Positions 1 to 7,750 of a stretch of 15,527 bases of DNA are shown here, in pieces (positions within the stretch are counted from its first letter, which is position 1; each line of letters opens with the position of its first letter). The DNA comes from Thermoplasmatales archaeon (GTDB lineage Archaea > Thermoplasmatota > Thermoplasmata > Methanomassiliicoccales > Methanomethylophilaceae): the NCBI GenBank assembly GCA_012522645.1, contig JAAYKC010000071.1, forward strand, positions 1 to 15,527, in the 5' to 3' direction. A program made the position numbers and the translations under genes. The notes beneath the pieces were generated by a model that was not told where the DNA came from, did not search any database, and saw nothing but the letters and a program-made list of their open reading frames with translations.

Positions 1-489
1 GCCCACGATCTTCTCGTTGTCCTTGCCTACCTGGAAAGTTGCAAGGCCCATGCCGAATGCTTCAAGGGTCTCGTAATCCACAGCATTCTCCAGCAGTGCA
101 AGGGTGGCGATCTTCTGAGCGGCGATGAGCTCAGGGGAGATGATCTGATCCACCCCATCCTTGCCGGTGGGGATGAAATAATCAGGATTCCGGACTCTGG
201 CAATGGTCCTTATCTCAGGTTTTATCCTCTTCGCCATCATGCAGGTGAAGAGATTATCCTCGTCCTGTACCGTGGTGGATATCAGCACATCCGTGTTATT
301 GCGGCGTATGGCGTCCTTTATGACCGCCGGATTCGTGCCGTCATCGTTGAGCACGGACACATTCAGAAGATTCTTGGAGGTCTCCGCCATTTCGACGTCC
401 TTCTCTATGAGCAGCAGATTATGTACATGACCCAGTACCTCTGCGGCCGTATATCCGACTCTCCCCGCGCCTACGATTATTATATTCAT
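1..489 (-). CDS. trkA: TrkA-type potassium uptake regulator, N-terminal half (3' end outside window)
   Basis: An open frame starts at the ATG complementary to 487-489 and runs off the left edge without a stop, giving 163 visible residues. It begins MNIIIVGAGRVGYTAAEVL, the GxGxxG dinucleotide-binding turn (residues 7-12) of a TrkA-N/RCK Rossmann domain. A strand ending in LLLIEKD follows, with an acidic residue where NAD ribose is usually bound, then the family-typical NDDGTNPAVIKDA and ARVRNPDYF stretches. The last visible part resembles the linker into a TrkA-C domain. RCK/TrkA proteins sit on the cytoplasmic face and gate Trk/Ktr-type K+ transporters in response to nucleotides. The gene starts 16 bases after the stop of the small membrane protein encoded at 506-850, so the two are probably cotranscribed. 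Whether the full protein has one or two TrkA units cannot be seen. Confidence 0.88.
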   Translation of the reverse strand, partial: MNIIIVGAGRVGYTAAEVLGHVHNLLLIEKDVEMAETSKNLLNVSVLNDDGTNPAVIKDAIRRNNTDVLISTTVQDEDNLFTCMMAKRIKPEIRTIARVRNPDYFIPTGKDGVDQIISPELIAAQKIATLALLENAVDYETLEAFGMGLATFQVGKDNEKIVG

Positions 490-505
490 CAGATCACCGT
501 AACGC

Positions 506-850
506 TCAAGACCCCTTCTTCTTGGCGTAGATTCCCGCAGATATCAATGCAGCCAGCAGGGTGAATGCTACGAATGCGAGACAGACGATGAAGTATATGT
601 TGAATATTGAGTAGAGAGGTGCATCATTCAGGAAGGTGGCATCCATGACATAGTTCACGAGCCCGGAAAATGTCTCGGTTCCCATGGAGGAGAGCTCTGA
701 GAATATGGAGACCGCATCATCCAGGAAATCAGTAACAGAGTAATCGGGGAAAGAGAAATCTGAGTCCGTCAACGCAGCCGCCGGTGTTCCGACGAGGAGA
801 ATACCCAGGACCAAGGCGGTCACGGAGAGAGACAATGCCACGCGCTTCAT
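506..850 (-). CDS. small secreted or membrane-anchored protein of unknown function
   Basis: The product is 114 residues. The N-terminus looks like a signal peptide: KR followed by a hydrophobic core and a TPAAALTD cleavage-like region near residues 22-27. The middle is acidic and aromatic and probably extracytoplasmic. Residues of about 85-107 form one hydrophobic helix that ends in AKKKGS, as expected for a C-terminal anchor with a positive cytoplasmic tail. I do not recognise a family. The frame is supported by a TATA-like box (881-890) and by close spacing to the downstream trkA gene (16 bases), which suggests an operon and perhaps an accessory role at the membrane. That role is a guess from context only. 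The alternative is an unrelated small envelope protein. Confidence 0.7.
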   Translation of the reverse strand: MKRVALSLSVTALVLGILLVGTPAAALTDSDFSFPDYSVTDFLDDAVSIFSELSSMGTETFSGLVNYVMDATFLNDAPLYSIFNIYFIVCLAFVAFTLLAALISAGIYAKKKGS

Positions 851-880
851 TCTATCCCTTATTCACCGATTGTCTCATCT

Positions 881-890
881 CTATATAATA
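881..890 (-). promoter_or_regulatory. TATA-like box for the small membrane protein/trkA pair
   Basis: The AT-rich run CTATATAATA lies in otherwise GC-richer DNA. Read on the minus strand it is centred about 35 bases before the ATG at 850, so transcription would start roughly 5-12 bases before the start codon, leaving a very short leader. Called by eye from archaeal TATA spacing. Confidence 0.5.
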
Positions 891-920
891 TCAACCGCAC
901 CCGCATTTATGCCGGTGGAA

Positions 921-930
921 TGCTTAAATC
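921..930 (+). promoter_or_regulatory. TATA-like box for hisD, implying a leaderless transcript
   Basis: TGCTTAAATC lies about 23-32 bases before the hisD ATG at 953. With the usual archaeal TATA-to-start distance of about 25 bases, transcription would begin at or next to the ATG. No Shine-Dalgarno-like sequence precedes the ATG, which agrees with a leaderless mRNA. Confidence 0.5.
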
Positions 931-952
931 GTAGTTATGCTATCGAAGCAAT

Positions 953-2203
953 ATGTGGCAGCAGATGGACGAGGGATTCTGGCAGAAGAATCGTGCTTCG
1001 AAAACCGATGACGTTTCCGACAGCGTTCTGGCGATAATCGATCAGGTCAGGAAAGGAGGCGATAAGGCCCTCAGGGAACTGACATTGAAATTCGACAAAA
1101 CTGATCTGAAGTCCTTCAGGGTAACCAGGGACGAGATAGACGAGGCATATGACAAGGTGTCCCCGGAGCTGGTGGAGGAACTGGAGAATGCGGCTGCCAG
1201 CATAGAGGATTTCCACCTGATTCAGAGGCCCAAGGATCTGTGGCTGACCGAGATGTCCCCCGGTGTGACGCTGGGAGTCAAAAGCGTTCCTCTGGAAAGA
1301 GTGGGATGCTATGTGCCAGGAGGCAGAGCGTCCTATCCGTCTACGGCCCTTATGAGCGTGATACCGGCCAAGGTGGCGGGTGTTGACGAGGTCATATGCT
1401 GCACTCCGCCGCCGGTAAGCCCCCTCACCCTGGTGGCTATGGATATCGCAGGTGCGGACGAGATATACAAATTGGGCGGGACCCAGGCGATCTCGGCAAT
1501 GGCGCTTGGAACGGAGAGCATAGAACCGGTCCAGAAGATAGTGGGGCCCGGGAACGTTTATGTGACGGCTGCCAAGACGCTGCTCAGGAATGTGGCGGAG
1601 ATCGATTTCCCTGCAGGACCCAGCGAGATAGGGATAATCGCAGACGATACCGCGAACCCGAGGTTCGTGGCCGCCGATATCATCGCCCAGGCGGAGCACG
1701 ATCCGTCATCCGCAGCGGTGCTTGTGACCACCAGTGCGAAGCTGGCTGAGGAAGTGGGAACGGAGATAGAGAAGGCCGTCAAGAGCGCGGACAGGAGGAA
1801 GATAATCACGGAGGCGATGAAGAACTCCGGATACATCCTCACCGATTCCGCGGAGCACGCAGCCGCCATCATGAACGAGATGGCCCCGGAGCACCTGTCC
1901 ATACAGACCGCGGATGCCTTCACGGTACTGTCAATGATAAAGAATGCAGGCTCCATCTTCGTGGGTCCGTACACGCCCGTCGCAGCCGGGGACTACGCTT
2001 CAGGCACCAATCACATCCTGCCTACCGCAGGCAGTGCGAAGACATGCTCCGGACTCAATGTGGCACACTTCATAAAGACCTCCACTGTGCAGATCCTGAC
2101 CAGAGAGGGCCTTGAGGAGATGAGGGATACCATAGAGACAATATCCTCTGCAGAGGGCCTCACGGCCCACGGCCGTTCCGCATCCGTACGTCTGGATGAC
2201 TGA
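953..2203 (+). CDS. hisD: histidinol dehydrogenase
   Basis: HisD oxidises L-histidinol to L-histidine in two NAD+-dependent steps, the end of histidine synthesis, in the cytoplasm with a zinc ion. The 416-residue product matches the family over its length: GPGNVYVTAAKTLL, DFPAGPSEIGIIAD, AEHDPSSAA, NEMAPEHLS and the C-terminal NHILPTAGSAKTCSGL. Expected metal ligands are present as Q246 and H249 (in QAEHD), D347 (in AGDYASG) and H406 (in LTAHGR). The catalytic Glu-His pair is E313-H314 (in APEHL). The ATG start fits a leaderless promoter at 921-930. No other his gene is visible, so the pathway is dispersed. Only 41 bases separate it from ppk, which might be cotranscribed. Confidence 0.97.
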   Translation: MWQQMDEGFWQKNRASKTDDVSDSVLAIIDQVRKGGDKALRELTLKFDKTDLKSFRVTRDEIDEAYDKVSPELVEELENAAASIEDFHLIQRPKDLWLTEMSPGVTLGVKSVPLERVGCYVPGGRASYPSTALMSVIPAKVAGVDEVICCTPPPVSPLTLVAMDIAGADEIYKLGGTQAISAMALGTESIEPVQKIVGPGNVYVTAAKTLLRNVAEIDFPAGPSEIGIIADDTANPRFVAADIIAQAEHDPSSAAVLVTTSAKLAEEVGTEIEKAVKSADRRKIITEAMKNSGYILTDSAEHAAAIMNEMAPEHLSIQTADAFTVLSMIKNAGSIFVGPYTPVAAGDYASGTNHILPTAGSAKTCSGLNVAHFIKTSTVQILTREGLEEMRDTIETISSAEGLTAHGRSASVRLDD

Positions 2204-2244
2204 ACAGGAATATCTATTGCGAAACGAGATATCCGTCGGGGAAG

Positions 2245-4308
2245 ATGATGCCGGAACCGAACCTCAGAGATCCCGCTCTCTACATAAACAGGGAGATATC
2301 CTGGCTGGAATTCAATAAGAGATGCCTCGAGGAGGCCAATGACAAGTCGGTCCCTTTGCTTGAAAGGGTGAAGTTCCTCGCAATATGCCACAGCAACCTG
2401 GACGAGTTCTTCATGATCCGCATATACGGGCTGCTGATGCAATCCAATTCAGCAGCGGCCATACTCGGTCCCGATCAGACCGATCCGTCCACCGTCCTGG
2501 ACAGGGTCCTGAGAATAGTCAGCGAGCTGACTGACAGCTACGAGTCCTGCTGGAAGCGCATAAGGAAGGAGCTCTGTGCAGAAGGGATCCGGATAAAGGA
2601 CATGAAGGACCTGACATCCGATCAGAGGGAATGGGTATCGACCTTCTACAAGGAGAGAGTGCATCCGCTTCTCACACCTCTGGCACTTGACGTCTCCCAT
2701 CCGTTCCCGTTCATATCCAACAATTCATTGAATCTGGCAGTAGGGATCGAGAGGGACGGGGAGCTGAACTATGCCAGAGTGAAGATCCCCGTGGGGATAA
2801 TAGACCGTTTCGTGGAAGTGCCGTCAGATGAACCGGGCATGGATTTCGTCTTCCTGGAGGATATTGTGAAGGATTCCGTTGATCTTCTGTTCCCCGGGTT
2901 CAGGGTGCGGAGCACCAATACATTCAGAGTCACCAGGAATGCGGACGTGAAGGTGACGATAGATGAGGCCTGCGACCTCATGGAAGCTGTGGAGGACAGT
3001 CTGGATGACAGAGATGCGGGATTCCCTGTCAGGATGACCGCAGACGGAACAACCCCCAGGGAGATGGTGGACCTGTTCGGCAAGAACCTGTCTCTTTCCC
3101 CGAGGCAGATCCATATCGCCAGGAATGCGATATCACTGTCGGACCTGTGGCAAATAGCCAATCTCAATATACCCGGCCTCCATGAGGAGCCCTTCGTCCC
3201 GTACACGCCCCCGGAGCTGACTGAGGAATACAACATATTCGAGGCCATAAAAGAGAGGGACTGGATCCTGTACCATCCTTACGAATCATTCTCCACTGTG
3301 GTCAGGTTCGTCAGAGATGCCGCGGAGGATCCCAAAGTCCAGAGCATAAAGATCAGCCTCTACAGGATCGGGAACGATTCATCGATAATCAATGCGCTGA
3401 AAAGAGCCAGGGAGAACGGTAAGACCGTTTCCGTTCTCATGGAGCTGAGGGCGAAGTTCGATGAGAACCGGAATATAAAGTGGGCCAAGGACCTTGAGAA
3501 CATAGGTGTTCACGTTGTCTTCGGCCCGGTCGATCTGAAGGTGCACTCGAAGATACTGCAGGTCGTCAGACTGGAGGGCGAGAGCCTCGTCAGATACACT
3601 CACATGAGCTCCGGCAATTACAATGTGAGCACAGCGAGGCAGTACTGCGACATGTCCTTTTTCACTGCGGATCAGGAGACAGGAGAGGACATAGGGGAGC
3701 TGTTCAATGCCCTTACCGGATATTACGGGCCGAGGGATTACAAACGGATCCTCGTGGCCCCCATGTTCCTCAAAGACGCTCTGATCGGGAAGATAGACCG
3801 GGAGATAGAGCACAAGAGGAAGGGCGGGGACGGATACATAGCGATGAAGGCCAACGGCCTCATCGACCACGATATAATATCATCCCTCTACAGAGCATCC
3901 ATGGCCGGAGTGAGGATCGATCTCAACATAAGAGGGCTGTGCTGTCTGCGGCCGGGGATCGAAGGGATCTCCGATAACATACGTGTGATAAGTATAGTCG
4001 ACCGGTTCCTGGAGCATTCCCGCATATACTATTTCGAGAACGGCGGTGATCCCGAGATGTATCTCGGCTCATCGGACCTGATGCCGCGCAACCTGATCGC
4101 CAGGGTTGAGGTTCTCTTCCCGATACAGGATAAGGATATGCTGTCCGAGATAAAGGAGAAGATGCTGAAGATCCATCTGGCTGATAACGTGAAGGCGAGG
4201 GAGCTTATGCCGGACGGTTCCTATGTGAGAGTGAAGACCAAAGGCAAGAGATTCAGATCTCAGACATGGTTCATAGAGAACAGAGGGTCCTGGCATGGAA
4301 AAGGGTAA
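2245..4308 (+). CDS. ppk: polyphosphate kinase, PPK1 family
   Basis: PPK1 reversibly moves the gamma phosphate of ATP to inorganic polyphosphate. The 687-residue product is almost the length of E. coli PPK. The N-terminal domain begins YINREISWLEFNKRCLEE and contains LAICHSNLDEFFMIR. The two phospholipase-D-like catalytic domains follow. The autophosphorylated histidine is H434 in VHSKI (E. coli H435), followed by THMSSGNYNVSTARQYCD. The second essential histidine is H591 in FLEHSRIYYF (E. coli H592), after CLRPGIEGISDNIRV. No key residue appears lost. Two ATGs are adjacent (2245 and 2248), and a weak GGGGAAG lies just upstream. AATATCTAT at about 2210-2218 could be its own TATA box. The 3' end overlaps the exopolyphosphatase gene by 14 bases, so the two are translated as a pair. 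Confidence 0.97.
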   Translation: MMPEPNLRDPALYINREISWLEFNKRCLEEANDKSVPLLERVKFLAICHSNLDEFFMIRIYGLLMQSNSAAAILGPDQTDPSTVLDRVLRIVSELTDSYESCWKRIRKELCAEGIRIKDMKDLTSDQREWVSTFYKERVHPLLTPLALDVSHPFPFISNNSLNLAVGIERDGELNYARVKIPVGIIDRFVEVPSDEPGMDFVFLEDIVKDSVDLLFPGFRVRSTNTFRVTRNADVKVTIDEACDLMEAVEDSLDDRDAGFPVRMTADGTTPREMVDLFGKNLSLSPRQIHIARNAISLSDLWQIANLNIPGLHEEPFVPYTPPELTEEYNIFEAIKERDWILYHPYESFSTVVRFVRDAAEDPKVQSIKISLYRIGNDSSIINALKRARENGKTVSVLMELRAKFDENRNIKWAKDLENIGVHVVFGPVDLKVHSKILQVVRLEGESLVRYTHMSSGNYNVSTARQYCDMSFFTADQETGEDIGELFNALTGYYGPRDYKRILVAPMFLKDALIGKIDREIEHKRKGGDGYIAMKANGLIDHDIISSLYRASMAGVRIDLNIRGLCCLRPGIEGISDNIRVISIVDRFLEHSRIYYFENGGDPEMYLGSSDLMPRNLIARVEVLFPIQDKDMLSEIKEKMLKIHLADNVKARELMPDGSYVRVKTKGKRFRSQTWFIENRGSWHGKG

Positions 4309-5827
4309 GACGATAGCTTTCATCGATATCGGTTCCAACTCCATCCATCTGCTTGTGGTGGAGTTCCTTCCGGGCACCACGGGCGTTCCCGTATTCCATG
4401 ACAGGGAGATGGTAAGGCTCGGTCAGAGCCTGTACAAGGACGGCAGGATAGACCGCAGCACAATAGAGAAATGCCGGTCGGTGGTCCGCAGCTTCGTGAG
4501 CATCGCAAAGAACATGGGTGCCGATGAGATCATATCCTTCGCCACTTGCGCCGTCAGGGAAGCGCCGAACAGATCCGAGCTCCTGAAGGCAATACGCGGC
4601 GACGATTATCAGATAAATGTCATATCCGGGGAAGAAGAGGCCAGACTGATAAACCTGGGAGTCACCGGAGGCAAAGGCGTCGAGAAGAAGACCATATTCA
4701 TCGATATAGGCGGAGGGAGCACGGAGATATCCATCAGCCTGGGCAAGGAGATACTGTATCTGGACAGCATGACCATGGGGTCTGTGAGGTATGCCTACTC
4801 CTTCCCTTACGATCAGAGCGGCCCGATATCAGAAAGCGAATACGGCAGCTATCAGAGGGAGGTCCTCCTTCACTCCTACCGGTCGGCGAAGGCAGTAAGG
4901 GATATAGGTTTCGAGAGGGCCGTGGGATCCTCCGGAACGATGATAGCGCTTGCCGATATGTGCGCTTCCAGAAGAGGCGACGGTGACAATTCCTATTTCA
5001 CCCTCACGGAGCTCAAATCCCTGATGGAGGACCTGAGGATGACCGATGCGGAAGCGAAGCTGAGTTTCCCGGGCCTGAATCCGAGCAGGATCGATATAAT
5101 AACCCCCGGCGGGGCGATAGCCGAGGAGCTCATGACCATTTTCAAGATCGAGCGCATAGAGATCTCAGGGCAGGGGATGAAGGACGGGATGTACATCGAC
5201 TATCTCCTGGAGCACGGGATGATGGACATAGATGAAAGGGAATCCTCCGTGCTGGCTCTTGCCAGGAGATGCGGTTATGATGAAGTGCATGCGAACTGCG
5301 TGGAGAGGAACTCCATGGTCATGTTCGACGGCCTGAAGGAAGCAGGCGCTCACAATATGGACGGCAGATGGCGCGACCGCATCAGATATGCGTCCATCCT
5401 TCACGATATAGGGGAGCTGTTCGGATTCTCGAAGCACAGGGTCTACTCATACATGCTCATCAGGAACGCCCAGCTTCCGGGGCTGTCCATAGAGGACATA
5501 GATGCCGTTGCTCTCATGGCCAGATTTCACTACAAGAAGATGCCGTCGCCTTCCGGCGGTATGCTGTCCATTTTCAATAAGGAAGACAGGGACAGCATGA
5601 TGAAGTCGCTGGTGATCCTGAGGTTCGCAGACGTCATGGACCGCAGCAGAACCTGTCCCGTGGTGAATCTGTCATTCAGAGATGACGGTGAGACCCTGGA
5701 GATGGAGATGTGCTCGAAAGAGGACATAGACATTGTTATGTGGCGTTTGGATGAAATGAAAGAGGAATTCAAGAACGCATTCGGCCGCAACATAACGTTA
5801 AATCTCAATTTCATAGGGGTTAAATAG
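4295..5827 (+). CDS. ppx: exopolyphosphatase, Ppx/GppA family, with C-terminal HD region
   Basis: Ppx/GppA enzymes remove terminal phosphate from polyphosphate or the 5' phosphate of pppGpp. The 510-residue product has the actin-like fold's phosphate loops: IDIGSNSIHL (residues 10-19) and IDIGGGSTE (136-144), with the conserved EEEAR region between them. About residue 350 onward is an HD-type helical domain with the His-Asp pair H370-D371 (SILHDIGELFGFSKH). That is the long two-module form, close to E. coli Ppx in length. The ATG lies inside the last codons of ppk (14-base overlap), so translational coupling is likely. Pairing with ppk favours polyphosphate over pppGpp as substrate, an inference from context. 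The stop codon is TAG (5825-5827). Confidence 0.93.
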   Translation: MEKGKTIAFIDIGSNSIHLLVVEFLPGTTGVPVFHDREMVRLGQSLYKDGRIDRSTIEKCRSVVRSFVSIAKNMGADEIISFATCAVREAPNRSELLKAIRGDDYQINVISGEEEARLINLGVTGGKGVEKKTIFIDIGGGSTEISISLGKEILYLDSMTMGSVRYAYSFPYDQSGPISESEYGSYQREVLLHSYRSAKAVRDIGFERAVGSSGTMIALADMCASRRGDGDNSYFTLTELKSLMEDLRMTDAEAKLSFPGLNPSRIDIITPGGAIAEELMTIFKIERIEISGQGMKDGMYIDYLLEHGMMDIDERESSVLALARRCGYDEVHANCVERNSMVMFDGLKEAGAHNMDGRWRDRIRYASILHDIGELFGFSKHRVYSYMLIRNAQLPGLSIEDIDAVALMARFHYKKMPSPSGGMLSIFNKEDRDSMMKSLVILRFADVMDRSRTCPVVNLSFRDDGETLEMEMCSKEDIDIVMWRLDEMKEEFKNAFGRNITLNLNFIGVK

Positions 5828-5850
5828 AGAAACCGTAATCCCAATTATGA

Positions 5851-5905
5851 AACAGGAGACGACCCCTTGCAACAACCGGTCTGAGAAGACTGTTCGTCTC
5901 CTGTT
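5851..5905. repeat. perfect 12-bp inverted repeat enclosing a small GNRA-type hairpin
   Basis: AACAGGAGACGA (5851-5862) is the exact reverse complement of TCGTCTCCTGTT (5894-5905). The 31-base interval holds a second stem-loop, GTCT-GAGA-AGAC (5879-5890), whose GAGA loop fits the GNRA pattern when read on the plus strand. The element occupies most of the 89-base gap between the convergent ppx and larE-like genes. It could be a shared 3' structure or termination/stability element, or a small structured RNA. No long T tract follows it on either strand. Confidence 0.7.
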
Positions 5906-5916
5906 ACTCAAATTCT

Positions 5917-6723
5917 TCAGGGATATCCTTCGGGATCCAGCGATATCTCGGTGAATCCTGTGTTCTTTAGGGCTGATATCACGGCATCGCCCCTCCCGAA
6001 CAGAAGATCCCTTTCTTCGCGGGAGGACACCACCACGCAGGTGCACCCGGACATCCTGACCCTTACGAGACCTATTCCCGTGATTTCCCTCACGGATCTC
6101 TCGCACGCTTCCGCGAATCTGAGGTCCTTCTCAGATACCGGCGTTCCCACGGGGAAACGGGTCATCAGACACGTCTCCTTGAACGGCATCCTCTCTTGAC
6201 ACAGGGATGAGACGAACTTCTCGATCACGGACCTCCTGATCCCCAGTTCCGTCAGCGGATATCTCATGCCCATCTCCTTTCCGGCGGACATGCCCGGTCT
6301 GTCGCTGAGGTCATCATCTGCATTCTCCCCCGACACGAGATTACGGAATCCGCGGGACCCGGCGGCTTCCCTGACCGCAGAGAATATGGCTTTTTTGCAG
6401 AAATAGCATCTTCGTTCCCCGTTATCGGATACTTCGCGCAGTCTGTCCCATCTGACGGGTACGATCGCGAGGTCTATGCCCGAGGCTTCGGCTCCGCTCT
6501 CCGCCATCTCCCTTTGGACATCGCTCAGCATCGGCATGTCCACCATCACGGCCATGCTGTTCTTACCGAGGGCCTTCCGGGCATGGGCCGCGAGGAAGGT
6601 GCTGTCAAGACCGCCGGAGAAGCATACCGCGACCTTCTCCATTCCTTTGAGCAGGTCCAGTAATTCGGGGATGTAATCCATGTCTGCCTGATATCCTCTC
6701 ACGGATATATGAGGTTCATTCAC
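5917..6723 (-). CDS. larE: LarE-like ATP-dependent sulfur transferase
   Basis: LarE adenylates pyridinium-3,5-biscarboxylate mononucleotide and inserts sulfur, a step in making the nickel-pincer cofactor. The 268-residue frame has the PP-loop SGGLDST (36-42), a CYFCK motif (106-110) where LarE has a YYAKK-like helix, ENADDDLSDRPG (133-144) and TCLMTRFPVG (184-193). C185 aligns with the sacrificial cysteine of Lactobacillus plantarum LarE (C176). After VRVR the sequence is MSGCTC, where L. plantarum has FHNDIA, giving extra cysteines C227 and C229. It ends SLDPEGYP, near the end of the family core. The longest frame starts with GTG at 6723. An ATG at residue 15 (6681) would give 254 residues, a length that suits the family well. 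It is convergent to ppx and divergent from the ABC importer. LarB lies about 4.6 kb away. Related PP-loop sulfur transferases are the alternative. Confidence 0.88.
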   Translation of the reverse strand: MNEPHISVRGYQADMDYIPELLDLLKGMEKVAVCFSGGLDSTFLAAHARKALGKNSMAVMVDMPMLSDVQREMAESGAEASGIDLAIVPVRWDRLREVSDNGERRCYFCKKAIFSAVREAAGSRGFRNLVSGENADDDLSDRPGMSAGKEMGMRYPLTELGIRRSVIEKFVSSLCQERMPFKETCLMTRFPVGTPVSEKDLRFAEACERSVREITGIGLVRVRMSGCTCVVVSSREERDLLFGRGDAVISALKNTGFTEISLDPEGYP

Positions 6724-6740
6724 GGATATTCGGATGAATA

Positions 6741-6785
6741 ATTAATTATCTATTATTTTAGTTTTTTATAAAATGTATTTATAGG
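6741..6785. promoter_or_regulatory. AT-rich divergent promoter region between larE and the ABC importer
   Basis: This stretch is almost pure A/T. On the plus strand TTTATAAAA (about 6766-6774) and ATTTATA (about 6777-6783) are TATA-like and would start the importer transcript near 6795-6810. On the minus strand the ATTATTTTA region (about 6752-6760) could drive larE with a transcript start very near its GTG at 6723. The boxes overlap, so the two promoters may compete. Confidence 0.55.
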
Positions 6786-6927
6786 CATACTGTGTAGCCT
6801 TCTTCCGATGCAATTGTGCAGATGCTGTCAGGTGTGATGCGGGAGAGGGATTCATCTGAAGATAACTAAAGAGAAGGACAAGAGGATCGCTCAGCACATT
6901 CAGGATGAGAGGATCGAAGGCGGCTTT

Positions 6928-7749
6928 GTGAATCTCGGATCATATTCAGTCCAGAGCTTCCTGAAGACGCTTCTCGTATTCTTCGCCGGGATCATCATAG
7001 TGATCCTGATGTGGGAGCTGCTGGCCCTGTATTGCAATTCAGGCGGGACAGTAATGATGTTCCCGACACCGGCAGAATCCTTCGAACGGACTTTCGAATG
7101 GCTTCTCAGCGGGGAGACGCTGTACGGGCACACGATATATCAGCACATTTCGAGAAGCCTGAAAAGATGGCTGATCGCCTTCATCATGGCATCCGCGGCA
7201 GGAGTGGCCCTCGGATCCATACTGGGCTATTTCGATAAGATCTACTCCGTAGGTATAGTCCCGGTCACCGTATTGCAGACAATACCCGGGCTGGCATGGA
7301 TCCCGATAGCGATCCTCCTGTTCGGCCTCGGTGACGATGCGGCGATCTTCATGATATTCACAGTATCCTTCATGGTCATAACGATCAATGTGGCCGGAGG
7401 GATCAGGATGGTCCCGGAAACGGTGCTGAGGGCCGGAGGGATGATGGGTGCCAGCGGTTCGATATTGTTCCTGAAGATCCTGCTGCCGTATGCTTCCGTC
7501 AGCATAATCAACGGGCTGCGGGTGGGCATGGGCAGCGCATGGAGGGTCCTGATCGCGGCGGAGATGCTCATAGGGTCCGGGATAGGCCTCGGCGCTTCCA
7601 TGGAACTGCTGAGATACAATCTGGATTTCATCGGGGCCTTCGCCTGCATAATAATCATCTGTGCGATAGGTCTGATAGTCGACAGATTCATTTTCGCCGA
7701 GATAGAGAAGAGGGTGCGCCACAGGCTCGGCATGGAGGAGGGATATTGA
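6928..7749 (+). CDS. ABC importer permease, SsuC/TauC/NrtB type (start uncertain)
   Basis: This is the membrane subunit of a nitrate/sulfonate/taurine-type importer. From the GTG at 6928 it has 273 residues and about six membrane helices, the first at residues 11-33 (LLVFFAGIIIVILMWELLAL). The cytoplasmic coupling loop that docks on the ATPase is visible as ETVLRAGGMMGASGSILFLK followed by ILLP. The reading frame stays open to a TGA at 6835-6837, with no ATG, GTG or TTG between there and 6928. A purine-rich GGGAGAGGGA (6841-6850) precedes an in-frame CTG at 6856. A CTG start would add 24 mostly charged residues. The TGA stop is one base from the ATPase ATG, so this is an operon with the next two genes. 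The substrate cannot be told from the permease. Confidence 0.93.
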   Translation: MNLGSYSVQSFLKTLLVFFAGIIIVILMWELLALYCNSGGTVMMFPTPAESFERTFEWLLSGETLYGHTIYQHISRSLKRWLIAFIMASAAGVALGSILGYFDKIYSVGIVPVTVLQTIPGLAWIPIAILLFGLGDDAAIFMIFTVSFMVITINVAGGIRMVPETVLRAGGMMGASGSILFLKILLPYASVSIINGLRVGMGSAWRVLIAAEMLIGSGIGLGASMELLRYNLDFIGAFACIIIICAIGLIVDRFIFAEIEKRVRHRLGMEEGY

Positions 7750-7750
7750 G

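Noticed and set aside
203..430. Plus-strand frame inside the left-edge region
   Set aside because: It is antisense to the TrkA-type frame, which has a clear GxGxxG Rossmann motif.
935..1699. Long open frame on the minus strand opposite hisD (254 codons)
   Set aside because: It lies wholly antisense to a clear hisD, has low-complexity His/Arg/Leu-rich composition and no recognisable domain. It is a codon-bias shadow.
7039..7722. Open frame of 227 codons on the minus strand opposite the ABC permease
   Set aside because: It is antisense to a protein with clear membrane helices and coupling loop. Its composition (many His, Gln, Tyr, Arg) is typical of a shadow of hydrophobic codons.
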